NCBI GenBank assembly: GCA_024233865.1
Contig: JACKPA010000001.1
Span: forward strand, 868,001-932,000
From: Leptospiraceae bacterium
GTDB lineage: Bacteria > Spirochaetota > Leptospiria > Leptospirales > Leptospiraceae
Direction of reading: 5' to 3'
Length of the DNA: 64,000 nt
Shown here: one piece after another, positions 1 through 9,406 of the stretch
Layout of the letters: each line of letters starts with the position of its first letter
Numbering within the stretch: the first letter of the stretch is position 1
Notes under the pieces: model-generated
Databases searched by the model: none
What the model saw: only the letters and a program-made list of their open reading frames with translations
Told to the model about the DNA's origin: nothing
Program-made: the position numbers and the translations under genes

Positions 1-1
1 T

Positions 2-124
2 GAAGACAAACTAAAGCTCAAGTTCAGTTTGATGGAGAAGAAAATGGGGAAAAATAAGGCAATGAGCACTTTTCTCAAAAATAGCTTGAGACAAATGAGA
101 AGTAACTCCAAAGATGACGAATAA
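2..124 (+). CDS. C-terminal end of an unidentified protein (partial)
   Basis: The frame is open from the window edge to a TAA at 122-124 and gives the last 40 residues of a protein. They are rich in lysine, methionine and acidic residues and end in NSKDDE. There is no recognisable domain. The stop lies just before the start of the next gene on the same strand, so the two are probably co-transcribed. The function cannot be told from this fragment. Confidence 0.5.
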   Translation, partial: EDKLKLKFSLMEKKMGKNKAMSTFLKNSLRQMRSNSKDDE

Positions 125-137
125 GGACCGGAACTAT

Positions 138-1094
138 ATGAAGATTTATATCAATGAGCAAGTAGTAGAAAGCGTTTTAGAAAAAGAAAAAAACTTAGGT
201 GAAGTTTTTGATGGAATATCCCAATGGATAGAATCTCAAGGAAAATATCTTGTAAATTGCTTAGTAGACGGACGAGAATTCAGTAAATCAGAGCTAAAGA
301 ACATCGAAGTTGAAAAAGCAAATCGAATAGACTTCTATATAGGTGAAGAGATAGATTTATTAAAATCGACCCTTCAAGAAATGGATAAATACGTTGATAC
401 GGTTGGAAATACCATTATAGGTAGAGACTCGCTAACCGACAAAGAAGCTAATGATCTAAAAGATGGTATGAATTGGATTCAATCCGTTTTACACTCAGCA
501 GAAACCATCCTAAAACTAGAGCTTAAAAAAGTAGTTCCAACCGGCAATGGAAAGGATGTCCAAGAAATCATAGAAGGGCTAAGTGATAGAGTTGGTTCTT
601 TGGATACAATTACGTCTATTGAAGAATTCTTGAATGATTTGAGAGAGCTTAAAATATTTATTATGGACTTGATAAATAAGATTACCGCTCTCGACATGGA
701 TATGGATACCATCAAAAATGTGATTTCTACTTATGGAAAAAACATGGAAACTCTGAAACAGGAGTTCATTCGGGTGAATGAAAGCTACCAATCCGGAAAA
801 GACCTAAAGGCGAATGAATTACTCAATTATTCCATTGGCAGATTGCACGTTCTTCTAGGTGCTTTTATTGCTTTGCAAAACAAACACCCTAACATGGGAA
901 TAGACAAAATCACAATTGAAGGTGTTGCCTTTAAAGAAGTTACCACCTCCTTAAATGAATCTCTTTCCCAAGTTGCTCAAGCAATGGAAAGTAATGACAT
1001 TGTACAAGCTGGAGATATACTGGAATACGAATTACCGGAAATTTTAGATAGTTTGGTTCCCTTTATCCTGCAAATTTCTAAAAATATTGGTTGA
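138..1094 (+). CDS. Hypothetical helical protein
   Basis: I do not recognise this protein of about 318 residues. It opens with a short beta-rich segment (MKIYINEQVVESVL) and is then mostly alpha-helical and acidic, with no signal peptide, membrane segment or cysteine motif, so it is probably cytoplasmic. I chose the ATG at 138 because AAGGA lies about ten bases upstream; an in-frame ATG at 114 overlaps the end of the preceding gene and is the alternative. The next gene (DUF445) starts 43 bases downstream on the same strand, so the three genes at the left edge may form one transcript. The helical regions could mediate oligomerisation, but that is a guess. Confidence 0.75.
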   Translation: MKIYINEQVVESVLEKEKNLGEVFDGISQWIESQGKYLVNCLVDGREFSKSELKNIEVEKANRIDFYIGEEIDLLKSTLQEMDKYVDTVGNTIIGRDSLTDKEANDLKDGMNWIQSVLHSAETILKLELKKVVPTGNGKDVQEIIEGLSDRVGSLDTITSIEEFLNDLRELKIFIMDLINKITALDMDMDTIKNVISTYGKNMETLKQEFIRVNESYQSGKDLKANELLNYSIGRLHVLLGAFIALQNKHPNMGIDKITIEGVAFKEVTTSLNESLSQVAQAMESNDIVQAGDILEYELPEILDSLVPFILQISKNIG

Positions 1095-1137
1095 AGTAAT
1101 TTATATTATCTTTTCAAAAATTTCTTGAACAAGAAGT

Positions 1138-2511
1138 TTGTTATTCCACACTATCCCAAATTATATGAGAATTGAACTTTCTGTTATAGATCAATGGTAT
1201 CGTTGGGGCTTAATCGCTACTACCCTTATATTGGCTGTGATCGATTTGATTTTACCGACTCCCAATGTATGGATAAATGGTTTTTTTATAGTATGTATGG
1301 CAGGTATAGTAGGGTATTTTACTAACTTCCTTGCCATTAAAATGCTTTTCCAACCCAAAAAAGGTAAAGTACTTGGCTGGGAAGGATTGGTTCCGAAAAA
1401 CCAAGCAAAAATTGCTACAAGCCTTGGTGAGAGCATACAAACCCAATTGCTCGCTCCGGACATAATACTGGATTATATATATGAACGAAACTTAATAGAA
1501 ATCGGAATCAAAAAGATCGTAACATGGGTTGACGGGCTTTTAAAAAATCAAAAATTTCGAAATACTGTTACCACAAAATTAGTATCCCTTTTAAAAGAAA
1601 AAGGTCCAGAAATTTTAAGCTCAACGTTTAATTTTTCAGAAGAAGCCCTGAAAAAAATAGCAAAAAACCCTGATGAAATTAAAAAATATTGGGAACTTGC
1701 GAGAAACAAAATTCTTGAATATATCCAAAATCAGGAAAACAGAGAAAAAATTGCAACTTTAATTATAAAAGTTATCAAAGAGGAAATTCCAAGATTATCC
1801 AAAGTTTTAAACGAAGCCCTTGAAGAATACCTAAGAGAAAAAAAAACTATTGGAGGTTTAGGCATTGGAATCAAAAAATTGATAGCCTTTGATGATGATG
1901 CCATACAAGAATTGCTGGAAAAATTTACGGAAGACCCTGAAACAAGTGATCAATTGCTAGGTGTTCTGGACATTCTTGTGGAAGAGTTTAGAGCAAATTT
2001 AAGTTCTTCCGAAACACAAGAATTTATAGCTTCCAAAGTGGAAGAATGGGTATCGAAAGCCGGAAATTATGCCCGTCAAAATATTCTGCCTACCACCATA
2101 AATAAACTAGAAGAATATTTGGACAATGAAAATAATTGGAAACAAGTAGAAGAATATTTCTTTCAATCCGTCGAATGGATAAAGATCAAGGTTTTGGATT
2201 TTATCAATTCGACAGAGGGTAGAGGATTTTTAAAGGCTGGAATTGAAAAAGCAATTAGACAATTAAACGTAACTCAGCTAGTAGAAGAGCAAGTGATGAA
2301 GCTAGATACAGACGAACTGGAAAAAATGATTTTGGATAATACGGGTGGTAACCTTGTTGTGATCCAATTCCTGGGAGGAATACTTGGAATGATAGCCGGT
2401 TTGATTCAAGTGAACATCGCTTTCTCTCTACCTGTATTTTCTTTGATACTTATTACTTGGGTATCGCACTATAGAAACAAAGCAAAATACGTTAAAAAAG
2501 GTGAATGGTAA
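1138..2511 (+). CDS. DUF445 family membrane protein
   Basis: The N-terminal third carries the DUF445 signature: a transmembrane pair (about residues 20-60), then GYFTNFLAIKMLFQP, then a VPKNQAKIATSLG segment like the family's pattern of a proline, basic residues and IG. The long middle (about 90-400) is helical and charged, and a final hydrophobic pair sits at about 415-445, so the protein is anchored at both ends with a large soluble loop. The family is widespread and its biochemical role is unknown. The start is a TTG at 1138 preceded by an AAGAAG purine run; the ATG at 1165 is an alternative without an obvious ribosome site. At 457 residues the length is normal for the family. Confidence 0.85.
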   Translation: MLFHTIPNYMRIELSVIDQWYRWGLIATTLILAVIDLILPTPNVWINGFFIVCMAGIVGYFTNFLAIKMLFQPKKGKVLGWEGLVPKNQAKIATSLGESIQTQLLAPDIILDYIYERNLIEIGIKKIVTWVDGLLKNQKFRNTVTTKLVSLLKEKGPEILSSTFNFSEEALKKIAKNPDEIKKYWELARNKILEYIQNQENREKIATLIIKVIKEEIPRLSKVLNEALEEYLREKKTIGGLGIGIKKLIAFDDDAIQELLEKFTEDPETSDQLLGVLDILVEEFRANLSSSETQEFIASKVEEWVSKAGNYARQNILPTTINKLEEYLDNENNWKQVEEYFFQSVEWIKIKVLDFINSTEGRGFLKAGIEKAIRQLNVTQLVEEQVMKLDTDELEKMILDNTGGNLVVIQFLGGILGMIAGLIQVNIAFSLPVFSLILITWVSHYRNKAKYVKKGEW

Positions 2512-2536
2512 AAATTCTATAAATTACATAGTTTTC

Positions 2537-4327
2537 TCATTTTGTTTTAGAATTCAAACCATAAATTTCAATACAAGCAAACTCCGATTGTATTGCTTGC
2601 AAAGGTTTGATCGCGTAGATCGTTTTTATTAAATCACCAGCACCATCTACTCCAGAACAAGTATTCCCTATTACGTACAATGAGCTAAACCCATTTTTAT
2701 TTTTGATATGCCGTTTTGGGTCTGTTAGTAGTTTAACTCGGTTGTTATAGGCATGAATAGTCATCATCAATTCCGTATCAGGCTTGTTTAAGTGAAACGG
2801 ATCAATCCTATTTACCAAAATGGAATTTGTTGTAAGAGAATTTTTTACATTTTCCGACACCCAACGAGGTAGCTTAAATACATCTCGATTGGTATCCGTA
2901 AAGCACAGGTTAAACGAATACTTAGACTGAATATTTTGAAAAGAGAAATAAGATAACATGGCTGTAATAAATATAATTAAGAGCCCCGCAACAATTTTAT
3001 TCCATTGAAACAAGTCATCTAATAAAAAAGCTATGATAATGATCAAAGTCGGATAGATATGGTACAAATGTCGCACCTGGTGATTGGGAGTTAAAAGTGT
3101 TAAACCCATAATCCCAACCATACATAAAAAGGAATATATAAAATGGGCTTGAACAATGTTATATTTGAAATATAAGAACCCTCCCCTTAAGAGAGAAAAT
3201 AGCATGGCAATCAATAAAATCATTCCTAAAATCGTATTGCCAAAAGAATCATACACCAAAGATTTAAAATATAACAAATAATAGTCTAATCCTCTTTCCA
3301 CCAAAACACCAACCTGGTGCCCTTCGGTTTGGATGTGAGCGAGAGTTCCGCTAGAACTAGCAAATCTGTCAGGGTGAATGAGAATCCAAAAAACAATTGG
3401 TAAAACAACCCATATCATTAAATTCCAAGTTTGTTTTAAGCCTTTACCAAAAAACTTATCTTTGTTTTTAAACAAGAAAATGTAGAAATCCAAAGTAAGC
3501 AGCAGTGCAATGGAATATTTTATATAAAGTGGTAACTTACCCGTAAGATAGGCTTTTCCCAAAATAATATAGGCTGTAATGAGCAATACTGCTAAAATAA
3601 TTTGTATGTTTTTGTAAAAATTTGATTTTAAATATAAAAAGTATTCGATTACGAGAAGTTTACTTTCTTTAAAACTTAAAGATAAGCTTAATATGGCAAG
3701 TGAGAATACCTGCATATATCCATAAGGATGCTTTGTAAAAAGTAACGCTATGAATGAAAAAGAGAGTTTATATAGTAGATATTTATCATTGTATTGGTTT
3801 TGAAAAAATATAACAATATAATAACTTGTTAACAAAAAGAAAAACCCACCTTGAACTTCCAACATAGCAGTAAACATATAAACTAGTATGGGTCTTGTAT
3901 CTAGGAGCAAATTCCATGATAAAAAAAACAAAAGAGGGTATAAAAACTTATTTTTTTCGATAGAATAAAATAATATATGAGCGAATAAAAACAAAATCAA
4001 AACAAACGTAAAAAATGTAATGTATACATCTACTTCTTGGGAATGACCTAAAATAAAAAAAACAACTACTTGAATAAGATTTCGAAGAATGGGCCAAGTT
4101 GGTGAATCAAACACCAAAACAATAAAGTCAAAAATTCTTCCATCACGTAAACTATCCATCATTCCAATGGTTTTGATAAACCTAAGGTCTCCATCCCAAG
4201 AAAGAAAATCTTTATTAGGGCACGTCCCTTGAAACCATAAATGTAAAAGATACAAGCAATATACTATTAATGGAATTTGCAAAAGGGTTAGAAAAATAAC
4301 AAATATATGATTAGCTTTTTTATGCAT
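2537..4327 (-). CDS. Polytopic membrane protein, GT-C glycosyltransferase-like
   Basis: This 596-residue protein has about ten or more hydrophobic helices and a soluble C-terminal domain (about residues 480-596). The first extracytoplasmic loop contains SWDGDLRF, an acidic motif in the position where GT-C glycosyltransferases carry their catalytic aspartate. That suggests lipid-linked sugar transfer to a lipid, polysaccharide or protein outside the membrane, but no specific subfamily is recognisable and the substrate is unknown. Its start overlaps the end of the ppx-like gene by 8 bases, so the two are translationally coupled. The C-terminal part includes NTCSG and other short polar motifs. 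An O-antigen-type polymerase or a general DUF membrane protein are alternatives. Confidence 0.7.
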   Translation of the reverse strand: MHKKANHIFVIFLTLLQIPLIVYCLYLLHLWFQGTCPNKDFLSWDGDLRFIKTIGMMDSLRDGRIFDFIVLVFDSPTWPILRNLIQVVVFFILGHSQEVDVYITFFTFVLILFLFAHILFYSIEKNKFLYPLLFFLSWNLLLDTRPILVYMFTAMLEVQGGFFFLLTSYYIVIFFQNQYNDKYLLYKLSFSFIALLFTKHPYGYMQVFSLAILSLSLSFKESKLLVIEYFLYLKSNFYKNIQIILAVLLITAYIILGKAYLTGKLPLYIKYSIALLLTLDFYIFLFKNKDKFFGKGLKQTWNLMIWVVLPIVFWILIHPDRFASSSGTLAHIQTEGHQVGVLVERGLDYYLLYFKSLVYDSFGNTILGMILLIAMLFSLLRGGFLYFKYNIVQAHFIYSFLCMVGIMGLTLLTPNHQVRHLYHIYPTLIIIIAFLLDDLFQWNKIVAGLLIIFITAMLSYFSFQNIQSKYSFNLCFTDTNRDVFKLPRWVSENVKNSLTTNSILVNRIDPFHLNKPDTELMMTIHAYNNRVKLLTDPKRHIKNKNGFSSLYVIGNTCSGVDGAGDLIKTIYAIKPLQAIQSEFACIEIYGLNSKTK

Positions 4328-5870
4328 TTATAATAAATTCTACTTTTACGTTTAATACTTCTTCTAATAAATTCTTTTTTTGTTCAGCAGACCATACCTC
4401 TATGTGCAAGTCTGCATTTTGTTTAGGAGTTAAATAAAAAGTAATAAGGTTTTTTTGTATCTTGCAAGAAATTGATTCTACGTTACCTTGGTGACTTCTA
4501 TCCAATCCGTCTGCAATTCGTAAAATTCCAGCTAATTTTTTAACAAGCAATTGGTTGTTTATGGATAATTGCTGAAATTCAAGGTGTTTGGATTTTGGTA
4601 CGCTTTTTCTATGGTACCTTGCAATTTGAGCAATTATTTCTATTTCATTAAAATTATAACCTAACATGGATTCGGAATTTTTAATGATATAATAACTATG
4701 TTTATGATGACTACTATGAGATATGCCCAAGCCAATTTCGTGGAGCATGGAAGCTGCTTCTAGATATTCTCTATCATCTTCGTCACATTCGTGAGATGTT
4801 ATCAATTCATCAAATATCTTAAGGGCATGGGCAGTAACCGTTTCAACGTGCTCTTTTTCATAAGGAAAGGAATTTAAAACATTTACAACGGAATGAAACC
4901 GAATACTGTCATGGTCATGGTGGTGTGTTTCTCTTCCTTCTTGCTTTCGTATTGTATCATATATAATTCCTTCTCTTAGGGCATATTCCGAAACGGTGAT
5001 AGAGTTAATCGAAAATTTATCTACAATTTGCTCTAAAATGATGCTTCCGGCAGTAATAATCTCTGCCCTTCTTGAATCCAAACCAGGAATTTTTAATTTT
5101 TTCTTTAGAGTATCGGAAGAGTCCAAAAGATTTCTTGTTTTTTGTAATAAAGAAGAGGAAAAATTAAAACCATTAAGACTTTTTTGAGTATCGGAATTTT
5201 TTTCTTCTAATACAATTTGAGCAATTGCCTGTATTGTTCCGGATGAACCTATAACCAATTCCGGTTGAAGTTTTTGAATTTGCTTTTTATTTGTAGTAAT
5301 CATACTTTCTACATAGAGCTTACATTGGTTAATTTTAGCCTTACTTTCCGGTTCTTCATAAAAAAATTGCTCTGTTAATCTCACAGCTCCTAATTTCAAG
5401 CTTTGAGCAAACAAAACCTCACCTTTGCACCCAACCAATAATTCGGTACTTCCCCCCCCTATGTCTATCATTAAAATCTTTTTTTCAAACACGGGTAAAC
5501 CTTGGAGAATACCATAATATATCAGTCTAGCTTCTTCAGAACCGCTAACAATTTCAATATTTATCCCAAGTTCATTTCTTACTTGTAGAACAAAATCCCA
5601 CTTATTGCTTGCTTCTCTTAAAGCACTGGTGGCTACAGCTCGAATTTTGGCATTGTGAATTTCAGCTAATTTTTGAAATCTTTTTAAACAATTAAGTCCT
5701 CTTTCATAGGCATCATTGGATATTTTATCCCCACTAAAACCCTCTCCTAACCTCACAATTTCTTTTTCTTTGGATATGGTTTCAAAAGTATAATTTTCTC
5801 TAATTTTTACTATAATAAGGTGAAAAGAATTTGTGCCAATATCTATGGCGGCGAAATTTTGGTTTTGCAT
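4320..5870 (-). CDS. ppx: Ppx/GppA family phosphatase with C-terminal HD-like domain
   Basis: The enzyme probably hydrolyses polyphosphate or pppGpp, linking phosphate storage and the stringent response. The N-terminal ASKHA fold is clear: AIDIGTNSFHLIIV (phosphate 1), LGEGF, AVATSALREA, MIDIGGGSTELLVG (phosphate 2) and IGSSGTIQAIA. The C-terminal part (about 315-516) resembles the HD-type helical domain of long Ppx proteins, with HEIGLGISHSSHHKHSYYII. At 516 residues it matches the long Ppx/GppA class. Sequence alone does not separate exopolyphosphatase from guanosine pentaphosphatase. It starts 6 bases after the glycosylase gene and overlaps the next gene by 8 bases, so it sits in a tight operon. 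A GGAG lies shortly before the ATG. Confidence 0.9.
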   Translation of the reverse strand: MQNQNFAAIDIGTNSFHLIIVKIRENYTFETISKEKEIVRLGEGFSGDKISNDAYERGLNCLKRFQKLAEIHNAKIRAVATSALREASNKWDFVLQVRNELGINIEIVSGSEEARLIYYGILQGLPVFEKKILMIDIGGGSTELLVGCKGEVLFAQSLKLGAVRLTEQFFYEEPESKAKINQCKLYVESMITTNKKQIQKLQPELVIGSSGTIQAIAQIVLEEKNSDTQKSLNGFNFSSSLLQKTRNLLDSSDTLKKKLKIPGLDSRRAEIITAGSIILEQIVDKFSINSITVSEYALREGIIYDTIRKQEGRETHHHDHDSIRFHSVVNVLNSFPYEKEHVETVTAHALKIFDELITSHECDEDDREYLEAASMLHEIGLGISHSSHHKHSYYIIKNSESMLGYNFNEIEIIAQIARYHRKSVPKSKHLEFQQLSINNQLLVKKLAGILRIADGLDRSHQGNVESISCKIQKNLITFYLTPKQNADLHIEVWSAEQKKNLLEEVLNVKVEFIINA

Positions 5871-5876
5871 TATGGT

Positions 5877-6515
5877 TCAACTCCATGGTTCCGAATCGAA
5901 ATAAGCCCATAAATACCAAGCCAATATTGATCTATAGGGAGAAAATTTTTGGGTAAAGTTTTCAATTTGTTTTTTATCTTCTTTAGGTATTCCAAACCAT
6001 TTCTCCACACCCTTCCTTAATCCTAAATCCCCAACAGAAAAGCAATCCCATCTATCTAAAGCAAAAATTAAAGTCATTTCAGCTGTCCAAGGTCCTATTC
6101 CTTTATAGCGACAAAGAACATTTAAAACTTCTTCTTCTGATAAAGATTCGAGGAAGGTATCACTTAATTCCTTATCACAGTATGCTTTCGCTATAGAACG
6201 AATTGTGTTAATTTTACTAAAAGATACTCCACAATTCCTTAAATCATTTATTTGGGCTTTTATCCATGTTTCAGGCTCTAAAAATTTTTGATTTCCACCT
6301 AAAAGTTGTATTATACGATTTTCTATAACAATTGCTACTTTAGAAGAAAGTTGTTGGGCAATTACCGACTTAACAAGAACATAAAAAGGAGAACCTATTG
6401 TAGTAAATTTACATTGTCCAACCGTTTTTATCAGTTGTTTTGAATTCTTATCTTTAGAAACCAAGCAATCGACAGCTAATTCTAACCTTTTTGCCCTTGG
6501 TAATTTTCCAGACAT
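5877..6515 (-). CDS. DNA-3-methyladenine glycosylase II (AlkA-type, HhH-GPD)
   Basis: This is a base-excision repair glycosylase of the HhH-GPD superfamily that would remove alkylated purines. The helix-hairpin-helix is visible as YKGIGPWTAEM (about residues 138-148), followed by the catalytic loop SVGDLGLRKG, where the aspartate of DLGLR is the family's catalytic residue. An N-terminal substrate-pocket element SVIAQQLSSKVA is also present. At 212 residues it is the short AlkA form without the N-terminal extension of the E. coli protein. There is no Cys cluster, so it is not an iron-sulfur EndoIII/MutY type. It lies 16 bases after the cyclic-nucleotide-domain gene and 6 before ppx, so co-expression is likely. 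Confidence 0.9.
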   Translation of the reverse strand: MSGKLPRAKRLELAVDCLVSKDKNSKQLIKTVGQCKFTTIGSPFYVLVKSVIAQQLSSKVAIVIENRIIQLLGGNQKFLEPETWIKAQINDLRNCGVSFSKINTIRSIAKAYCDKELSDTFLESLSEEEVLNVLCRYKGIGPWTAEMTLIFALDRWDCFSVGDLGLRKGVEKWFGIPKEDKKQIENFTQKFSPYRSILAWYLWAYFDSEPWS

Positions 6516-6531
6516 AGAAAAAAGTAATTAT

Positions 6532-7758
6532 TCAGAAAATTTTACTACTTTGTAATTTATTTTCCATAAGAAGCTTTTTTCGATACCATTTCACTAATTT
6601 CTCAAGCTCACCCAGATCAGTACATTTAATTTTTCCCTGATCAAGTTTCAGAAATTTGTTTTTTGCCATCAAACCAAGCAATAAATTTTCGTCTCTATGC
6701 TCTGCAAGCCCTACCATTTTTAATAAATCCCCTACACCTATTTCAAAATTGTAATAAGCTTTTGCCGCAATTTTAACCTTATTCTTTTCAGCAAGTGTAA
6801 GCAAGGTATCTGCAAGCCTGGCTTGAGGGTCTTTTAATAACAAATTTGCCAATTGTTTATAGGCAATCCATATTCTTTCTGAAAGCAAGGTAATGATTTT
6901 TGTTGCAAGCTGAGGTTGAGATTTTACCATATTTTCAAAGTTTGCTTTATTAATGGCAAGAACATCTACATCTCCGGTAGCAATGGCAGAGGCAGAACGA
7001 GGTTTGTTATCTAAAATTGCCATTTCTCCAAAAATATCACCTGGGTTTAATACAGCAAGCATAACCTCATTATTGTTTACAATTTTGGTAATTTTAACCC
7101 TTCCACCTTGGATAATGTAAAGCTCTTTTCCTGGTTCATGCTCACAAAAAACCATATCACTGTCTTTTATGGTTCGATTAAATTTTGTTTCATCAATTGG
7201 TTTCATCGCCAGGGGTTGTTGAAGTTCCATTAACCTTTTTTTGGCTTGTATGGCATATTGACCACTGGGTAGATATTTTAAATAGCTTTGGTAGGCGTAA
7301 GTAGCGTGTTCAGCTCTGCCCTGGGTAAAGTAATATTCACCAATGCTATATATCTGATTAATGTCTTCCGAAACCGTATTGGTAAAAGATAATCTTGTGA
7401 TAGTTTGGTCAAATTGCCTGAGTTTCATGGAAAAGTAGCGGATAATTTTCATAGCTACAGGAGTATTCCGCTGTATCAAAGTTCCAAATTGGTCGTAATT
7501 AACCGCTATCATTGTAGCATTGGAAAGTGAAATCGCAGATTCGATTTGGGCGTGCTGGCTCATTGCAGCCACAACACCAAAAAAGTCTCCAGGACCTAAA
7601 ACTTGATTAGGGTCTTCTCCCATAACGGGATTTTCCCTTCCTACTCTAACTTTTCCTTCACGGATGATATAGAATGTATAAGCGTCTTTTTTCCCTTCCA
7701 CAACAATGTAGGAATTGGGAGAATAACGAACTAGCTGGAAAGATGGATTGCTTGTCAT
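6532..7758 (-). CDS. Tandem cyclic nucleotide-binding domain regulator
   Basis: This 408-residue protein has two cyclic-nucleotide-binding-like folds separated by a helical repeat segment. The first (about 5-120) reads EGKKDAYTFYIIREGKVRVG and GPGDFFGVVA; the second (about 195-310) is more canonical, with NPGDIFGEMAILDNKPRSASAIA, i.e. the phosphate-binding cassette with FGEMA and PRSA. The middle (about 125-185) resembles one or two TPR-like helical hairpins. The C-terminus (about 325-400) is a winged-helix-like segment with basic residues. It probably senses cAMP, cGMP or cyclic dinucleotides, or is ligand-independent; the DNA-binding role is inferred. It heads the alkA-ppx-membrane protein run and is separated from the upstream gene by 114 bases. 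Confidence 0.85.
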   Translation of the reverse strand: MTSNPSFQLVRYSPNSYIVVEGKKDAYTFYIIREGKVRVGRENPVMGEDPNQVLGPGDFFGVVAAMSQHAQIESAISLSNATMIAVNYDQFGTLIQRNTPVAMKIIRYFSMKLRQFDQTITRLSFTNTVSEDINQIYSIGEYYFTQGRAEHATYAYQSYLKYLPSGQYAIQAKKRLMELQQPLAMKPIDETKFNRTIKDSDMVFCEHEPGKELYIIQGGRVKITKIVNNNEVMLAVLNPGDIFGEMAILDNKPRSASAIATGDVDVLAINKANFENMVKSQPQLATKIITLLSERIWIAYKQLANLLLKDPQARLADTLLTLAEKNKVKIAAKAYYNFEIGVGDLLKMVGLAEHRDENLLLGLMAKNKFLKLDQGKIKCTDLGELEKLVKWYRKKLLMENKLQSSKIF

Positions 7759-7872
7759 AGTTCTTTTCTTACTTAGGGATTAGTAATTGTCTACTGTCTT
7801 TTTAATAGAATTTACTCATTAACTATTTTTTTTTCTTAAATATAATTTTCAATGTTAATTTTTATTTTACAT

Positions 7873-8409
7873 TTAATTTAAAGAAGGCTTAGGGATCGAA
7901 AAATTACCTTCTAAAATTTCAAGTTGTTCTAATTCTATTTCAGCATCTTTCGCCAGTTTACTGGAATATACCTGGTGTTTAATTTCATTTAAAATTTTTT
8001 TAGCTTTTTCTATGTCACCGATTTTTACAGTCTTTCTACCTGCATCTAAATAGGCGTTTAAACCATCTTCTGTGGTAGAATATTTTCGATAGATTTCCAT
8101 ATCCACATGAATGGATTCCACTAATTGATCGTTTTTCTTAAAAGCTTTGCTTAATAATTGCAAAGATTTTAATTCCATAGGATGCTTAGGAAATAAATAC
8201 AATAATTCGGTAATTTTCTTTATAGAGGCAGAATAAAAACCATCGTTAAAATATTCTTCCGCTACTTTGTAACGAATTCTGCCCTGCCTTAAATTTTGCT
8301 CTTTTAACACCATTTGAGGACCAGCTTTTTTTGTATTTGTAGGCTCTTGAGAATATAAACTATTGGCTATGAACCAAAATATTCCGGTTACAAAAATAAA
8401 ATATTTCAC
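7873..8409 (-). CDS. Exported TPR-like protein
   Basis: The protein starts with a typical Sec signal peptide: MKYF, a hydrophobic core to about residue 18, then SLYSQ, giving likely cleavage near residue 20. The mature 155 residues are helical with spacing like tetratricopeptide repeats (AEEYFNDGFYSASIKKITEL; ELKSLQLLSKAFKKNDQ; DIEKAKKILNEIK). It is probably a periplasmic scaffold like YbgF or BamD, but no specific family is clear and the length is short for these. It is co-directional with the regulator gene 114 bases downstream. The upstream region, 286 bases to the divergent Crp-like gene, probably holds promoters for both directions, but I could not pick clear ones. Confidence 0.75.
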   Translation of the reverse strand: MKYFIFVTGIFWFIANSLYSQEPTNTKKAGPQMVLKEQNLRQGRIRYKVAEEYFNDGFYSASIKKITELLYLFPKHPMELKSLQLLSKAFKKNDQLVESIHVDMEIYRKYSTTEDGLNAYLDAGRKTVKIGDIEKAKKILNEIKHQVYSSKLAKDAEIELEQLEILEGNFSIPKPSLN

Positions 8410-8695
8410 TATTCCCTCAAATAAAAATTAGTAAAAGTAAAACAGACACCCTGTTTCTATAAAACATAAATGTTTGAATAACAATCTGTCAAACAAAATT
8501 TCTACTTTATCCACGTATTATAAAGTAAAAAATTGCTTCTAATAACAGCTATTTAAAGAAAATCCTTTCATCCATTCTCATGGAGTAATGGTATCTTCTT
8601 CCTTGAAAATTTTATAGAATTTTGTCAAAATTATGTCATAAAAAATTAGGTATTAATACAATAGCAGAAAATTTTTAATTTCAAGAGGAAATAAA

Positions 8696-9301
8696 ATGAG
8701 TAAGGAAATATATATACAAAAAATGTATAATGTATTAATTCCACTAACAAAAGATTTCCCTAAGGAATCCGTTCGAGTAGCATGGGAAGATTGGTTGGAA
8801 AGTTTTCACGAAGAGCATCTGAATAAAAATGAATTTTTTAGTAGAGGTGGGGAAATAGGTGGAAAACTCGGATTTATATGTTCGGGTTTTATGAGGGCTT
8901 TTCATATAGCAGATAACGGAAATGAATATACAAAAACTTTTTTTCGTGTTGGCGATTTTGTTGCTCCCCTAGGCACACTTACAAACAAAAAAGAAAGTCC
9001 TATTGCTTTGCAAACCCTTACAAAAGTAAAATTACTTTCAGCAAAATACGATGTTATAGAACAACTATTATTAAAACATCACTGTCTCGAACATGCAACA
9101 AGAATAATGATTCAAAACGAATGGGTAAAAAAAGAAATTAGGGAAATTCGGTTAGTAACTTTAAGTGCAGAAGAGAGGTATAAAATTTTTTTAGAAGAAT
9201 ATAAAGGGTTAAATGAAATTATTCCCTGGTATTATATTGCTTCCTTTTTAGGAATAACACCAGTTAGTTTGAGTAGGATTCGTGCTAAGCTACATTCCTG
9301 A
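8696..9301 (+). CDS. Crp/Fnr family transcriptional regulator
   Basis: This 201-residue protein has the Crp/Fnr layout: an N-terminal beta-roll (about 35-120, with GFMRAFHIADNGNEYTKTFF and RVGDFVAPLG), a long dimerisation helix, and a C-terminal helix-turn-helix PWYYIASFLGITPVSLSRIR (about 174-193). The phosphate-binding cassette of cAMP-responsive members is not conserved, and there is no four-Cys cluster as in Fnr, so its ligand is unknown. It resembles the short Crp-like regulators common in Bacteroidetes and spirochaetes that respond to other stresses. An AAGAGGA site lies seven bases before the ATG. The next gene, a START-like lipoprotein 105 bases downstream, is a plausible partner or target. 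Confidence 0.88.
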   Translation: MSKEIYIQKMYNVLIPLTKDFPKESVRVAWEDWLESFHEEHLNKNEFFSRGGEIGGKLGFICSGFMRAFHIADNGNEYTKTFFRVGDFVAPLGTLTNKKESPIALQTLTKVKLLSAKYDVIEQLLLKHHCLEHATRIMIQNEWVKKEIREIRLVTLSAEERYKIFLEEYKGLNEIIPWYYIASFLGITPVSLSRIRAKLHS

Positions 9302-9356
9302 AAAATATTCACTTTTTTTAAAATTATTTTCGATTATTATCCTATGTTAATGAAAA

Positions 9357-9401
9357 CTTCTCCAAGATAGGGCAAACTTAACCTATTCCTCATAGGAGAA
9401 G
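9357..9401 (+). promoter_or_regulatory. Leader hairpin that can hide the ribosome site
   Basis: CTTCTCC at 9357-9363 is complementary to GGAGAAG at 9395-9401, and inside it ATAGG (9367-9371) pairs with CCTAT (9382-9386). The distal strand contains the Shine-Dalgarno site of the GTG start at 9407, so folding would block translation. A smaller alternative hairpin TCCT-cat-AGGA hides the same site. The fold is seen in the sequence; regulation is inferred. Confidence 0.45.
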
Positions 9402-9406
9402 AAACG